Shown: positions 61,404 through 64,000 of the stretch, piece after piece | Numbering within the stretch: the first letter of the stretch is position 1 | Layout of the letters: the number at the start of each line of letters is the position of its first letter | Assembly: GCF_020991415.1 (NCBI RefSeq) | Contig: NZ_JAJMOY010000004.1 | Location: forward strand, 496,001-560,000 | Length of the DNA: 64,000 nt | Source: Flavobacterium sp. ENC | Lineage (GTDB): Bacteria > Bacteroidota > Bacteroidia > Flavobacteriales > Flavobacteriaceae | Reading direction: 5' to 3' | The notes under the pieces: model-generated | The model's database searches: none | What the model was told of the DNA's origin: nothing | Seen by the model: only the letters and a program-made list of their open reading frames with translations | Translations under genes and position numbers: made by a program

Positions 61404-61443
61404 AAAAATCTTAATTCAAAAGGCTATTTTGAATTAAGATTTT
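61403..61443 (-). terminator. Terminator of the rsfS-ftsH unit
   Basis: Perfect 16-bp AT-rich stem (AAATCTTAATTCAAAA with its complement at 61428-61443) and loop GGCTA, followed by seven T on the minus strand. It separates ftsH from the LUD-cdsA operon. Confidence 0.9.
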
Positions 61444-61470
61444 AAAAAATATTAAATATTTCCGAATAAT

Positions 61471-63396
61471 TTAAGAAACTACTTCTTCCAGATTTTTGTC
61501 AAAAGTACGTTTTCCGAAAATTGTTTCTAAGTCATCTTTAAAAATAACTTCTTTTTCAATTAGAATATCGGCAAGCTGATTTAGTTTGTCTTTGTTCTCT
61601 TCTAAAATCTGAATAGCTCTTTGGTATTGACCTTCAATTAATTCTGAAATTTCTTTGTCAATCACTTTTGCCGTTTCATCAGAATACGGTTTTGAGAAAT
61701 TGTATTCGCTTTGACCGGTTGAATCATAATAGGTAACATTTCCTATTTTATCATTCAGACCATAAATCGTTACCATTGCACGGGCCTGACGGGTTACTTT
61801 TTCCAAATCGCTTAATGCTCCGGTAGAAATTCTGTCGAAAGTTACCTTTTCAGCAGCTCTTCCGCCCATAGTAGCACACATTTCGTCTAACATCTGATCT
61901 GTTCTTACGATTTGTCTTTCTTCCGGAAGGTACCATGCAGCTCCTAAACTTTGTCCACGAGGAACGATTGTTACTTTAATAAGTGGTGCAGCATGCTCTA
62001 ACATCCAGCTTACGGTTGCGTGACCTGCTTCGTGAATAGCGATGGCTCTTTTCTCTTCAGGAGTAATAATTTTGTTTTTCTTTTCAAGACCACCAATGAT
62101 TCTGTCTACAGCATCAAGGAAATCCTGTCTGTCTACAGCCGTTTTGTTGTAACGTGCAGCAATCAAGGCAGCTTCATTACAAACGTTGGCAATATCAGCA
62201 CCGGAGAATCCAGGAGTTTGTTTTGCTAAGAAATCAAGATCAAGACCTTCTACTTTTTTGATAGGGGCTAAGTGAACTTTAAAGATTTCAGCTCTTTCGC
62301 GAATGTCCGGTAAGTCAACAAAAATTTGTCTGTCAAAACGACCGGCACGCATTAAAGCTTTATCAAGGACATCAGCTCTGTTTGTAGCAGCCAGAACGAT
62401 TACATTAGAGTTTGTACCAAAACCATCCATTTCTGTCAATAACTGGTTCAGTGTATTTTCTCTTTCGTCGTTTCCGCCTGACATATTGCTTTTTCCTCTT
62501 GCTCTACCCACAGCATCAATTTCATCGATGAAGATAATAGCAGGGGATTTTTCTTTTGCCTGTTTGAATAAGTCACGTACACGTGAAGCACCCACACCCA
62601 CAAACATTTCTACGAAATCAGAACCTGATAAAGAGAAGAAGGGAACCTGAGCTTCGCCTGCAACAGCCTTAGCCAATAAGGTTTTACCCGTTCCAGGAGG
62701 TCCTACCAATAAGGCTCCTTTTGGAATTTTACCTCCCAGGTTGGTGTATTTTTCCGGATTTTTCAGGAATTCAACGATTTCCTGTATTTCTTCTTTTGCA
62801 CCTTCTAAACCGGCAACATCCTTAAATGTTGTTTTGATATCTGTTTTTTCATCAAATAATTTTGCTTTAGATTTTCCGATGTTGAAAATTTGTCCGCCAC
62901 CGCCACCGGCTCCGCCTGACATTTTACGCATAATGAAAATCCATACACCAATAATGATGATGATAGGAAGGAGACTGATCAGAATATCGCTCCAGTTGTT
63001 TTTCTGTAAAAAATTAAAATCTTTCAGTTTGCCTTCGCCCACTGCTTTTTCTAATTTCGTTTGAAAAATCTGGTCGTTACCAATTTCCAAAGTATAGTGA
63101 GGACCTTTGTTAGGTCTTTCAAAAATATCTTTTGCTACTTTTTTATTTGCTGCATCTTTTAATGCTGCAGCTGTCAGATATACTTCAGCTTCTGCTTTAT
63201 TGTATACGATCACTTTTTCAATTTGTCCTTTTTCTAATAATACATTGAATTTAGAAGAAGTCAATTGAGCAGGTTCGCTTAAGTTAGATCCACCGGTTGC
63301 AAAACTTATAAATAAAAAAACTAGAAGTATTGCAGTATATATTAACCAGGGACTTATTTTAAATTTACTCGGGTTTGGATTATTATCTTTAGCCAT
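61471..63396 (-). CDS. ftsH: ATP-dependent zinc metalloprotease FtsH
   Basis: A 641-residue membrane-bound AAA+ protease that degrades unstable and misassembled proteins. Two membrane spans (about 15-33 and about 135-155) bracket a periplasmic loop. The AAA module holds Walker A LVGPPGTGKTLLAKA, FIDEIDAVGRARG and the second region MRAGRFDRQIFVDLPD. The protease has His455 in HEAGHATVSW and the third zinc ligand further on. Its start follows rsfS after 15 nt. Confidence 0.98.
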   Translation of the reverse strand: MAKDNNPNPSKFKISPWLIYTAILLVFLFISFATGGSNLSEPAQLTSSKFNVLLEKGQIEKVIVYNKAEAEVYLTAAALKDAANKKVAKDIFERPNKGPHYTLEIGNDQIFQTKLEKAVGEGKLKDFNFLQKNNWSDILISLLPIIIIIGVWIFIMRKMSGGAGGGGGQIFNIGKSKAKLFDEKTDIKTTFKDVAGLEGAKEEIQEIVEFLKNPEKYTNLGGKIPKGALLVGPPGTGKTLLAKAVAGEAQVPFFSLSGSDFVEMFVGVGASRVRDLFKQAKEKSPAIIFIDEIDAVGRARGKSNMSGGNDERENTLNQLLTEMDGFGTNSNVIVLAATNRADVLDKALMRAGRFDRQIFVDLPDIRERAEIFKVHLAPIKKVEGLDLDFLAKQTPGFSGADIANVCNEAALIAARYNKTAVDRQDFLDAVDRIIGGLEKKNKIITPEEKRAIAIHEAGHATVSWMLEHAAPLIKVTIVPRGQSLGAAWYLPEERQIVRTDQMLDEMCATMGGRAAEKVTFDRISTGALSDLEKVTRQARAMVTIYGLNDKIGNVTYYDSTGQSEYNFSKPYSDETAKVIDKEISELIEGQYQRAIQILEENKDKLNQLADILIEKEVIFKDDLETIFGKRTFDKNLEEVVS

Positions 63397-63411
63397 TAGA
63401 AAAAATTTTCT

Positions 63412-63783
63412 TTAGTATTTGTTTTCGATTGTAGTTATTTTGGCGTCACCCCAAAGGCTTTCGATATTATAGTATTCACGAATGTGTTTCTGGAAAACAT
63501 GTACTACGATATGCACATAATCCATCAGGACCCATTCTGCATTATCGGTTCCTTCTACGTGCCAAGGTTTGTCTTTTAAGTCTTTTGATACTGTTTTTTG
63601 AATTGAGTTTACAATGGCATTAACCTGAGTATTTGAACTTCCGTTACAAATTACAAAATAGTCACAAACAGCCGTGTCTATTTCTCTTAAGTCAAGAATA
63701 TCTATATCATTTCCTTTTACTTCTTCGATCCCTTTGATTATGTTCGCCAACAGAACATCGTTATTAATAGTCTTTTTCGCCAT
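63412..63783 (-). CDS. rsfS: Ribosomal silencing factor
   Basis: A 123-residue RsfS/YbeB/Iojap protein that binds L14 on the large subunit and stops 50S-30S joining in poor nutrient states. It has DILDLREIDTAVCDYFVICNG, SSNTQVNAIVN and the conserved C-terminal WHVEGTDNAEWVLMDYVHIVVHVF. The pairing with ftsH is common. It is divergent from birA, with a 94-bp promoter region. Confidence 0.97.
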   Translation of the reverse strand: MAKKTINNDVLLANIIKGIEEVKGNDIDILDLREIDTAVCDYFVICNGSSNTQVNAIVNSIQKTVSKDLKDKPWHVEGTDNAEWVLMDYVHIVVHVFQKHIREYYNIESLWGDAKITTIENKY

Positions 63784-63801
63784 GAATTATTTTATATGAT
63801 T

Positions 63802-63834
63802 TTGTAAAGTTACCAATTTTTGTGATTAATTTTG
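63802..63834 (+). promoter_or_regulatory. Consensus promoter of birA
   Basis: TTG (63802-63804), 22 nt, then TAATTTTG (63827-63834), matching the Bacteroidota consensus. Transcription would start near 63841, 37 nt before the ATG. Confidence 0.7.
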
Positions 63835-63877
63835 AACCTTAACAAAATATTAAATTAAGTATAAATAAATTATTTGA

Positions 63878-64000
63878 ATGAAACTAATCAAACTCGATGC
63901 CATAGATTCTACAAACGATTTTCTCAAGGCGCTGGCCAGTAAGGAAGAGCTTGATAATTTTACGGTGGTAACAGCTGAAAATCAGACAAAAGGCAAGGGG
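63878..64000 (+). CDS. birA: Biotin--[acetyl-CoA-carboxylase] ligase, N-terminal fragment
   Basis: The first 41 residues of a gene cut by the window end. They read KLDAIDSTNDFLKAL and VVTAENQTKGKG, the two start blocks of BirA (substrate biotin loop). It biotinylates carboxylase carrier domains, such as the partner of the carboxylase beta subunit at 1714. There is no room for an N-terminal helix-turn-helix before the ATG, so it is probably the short, non-repressor type. Confidence 0.9.
   Translation, partial: MKLIKLDAIDSTNDFLKALASKEELDNFTVVTAENQTKGKG

Overview
The window is chromosomal DNA from a member of the Bacteroidota, most likely the genus Flavobacterium. The evidence is low GC with very AT-rich spacers; starts that mostly lack a Shine-Dalgarno sequence; several exact copies of the Bacteroidota -7 promoter element TAnnTTTG, four of them with a well-spaced -33 TTG; and family-typical genes (DUF349 protein, fused aspartokinase/homoserine dehydrogenase, RimK with an N-terminal protease domain, many secreted lipoproteins). 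No rRNA, tRNA, CRISPR array, prophage or complete insertion sequence was seen.

Layout. 1-5.6 kb: two small unknown membrane/secreted proteins, DoxX, a biotin-dependent carboxylase beta subunit, LpxD and MsrB. 5.7-11.8 kb: prfB with a programmed +1 frameshift, threonine aldolase, a YbaB-type nucleoid protein, an oligopeptidase and a cysteine-synthase-like enzyme. 12.4-18.1 kb: a secreted LamG-like protein, an unlisted 25-residue membrane peptide, YebC, a Prc-type tail-specific protease with an octamer array in its 3' region, and GcvT. 18.3-22.5 kb: NnrD, an overlapping HipA-like kinase/DUF3037 pair, a pectate lyase lipoprotein and a Crp-like regulator. 22.7-27.0 kb is the accessory stretch: GNAT enzyme, a hutD gene broken by one nonsense codon, an XRE regulator divergent from a small coiled-coil gene across a 14-bp inverted repeat, nested inverted repeats, then a tightly coupled SIR2-like/DUF262 gene pair that looks like a defence module. 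27.1-32.4 kb: the threonine operon (thrA, thrB, thrC) preceded by an unlisted Thr-rich leader peptide. 32.8-46.8 kb: hutH, the phosphate transporter pair, a SMI1/KNR4-HEAT protein, DUF421, RimB-RimK, ClpC, GyrA and a TPR protein. 47-58 kb: OsmC, DUF349, TPR-aroE, a class III aminotransferase, an OstA-like protein and a GH13 lipoprotein. 58-64 kb: a phospholipid operon (LUD, cdsA, psd, acyl-CoA-binding protein, lipoprotein superoxide dismutase), the rsfS-ftsH unit and the start of birA.

Most genes are housekeeping. The points of most interest are the SIR2-like/DUF262 pair, the threonine leader peptide, the HipA-like/DUF3037 pair, the XRE control region, and a family of intergenic arrays built on an 8-bp unit DAGNNNCW that recurs at six places and runs into gene ends. 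All calls come from reading the sequence; no database search was made.
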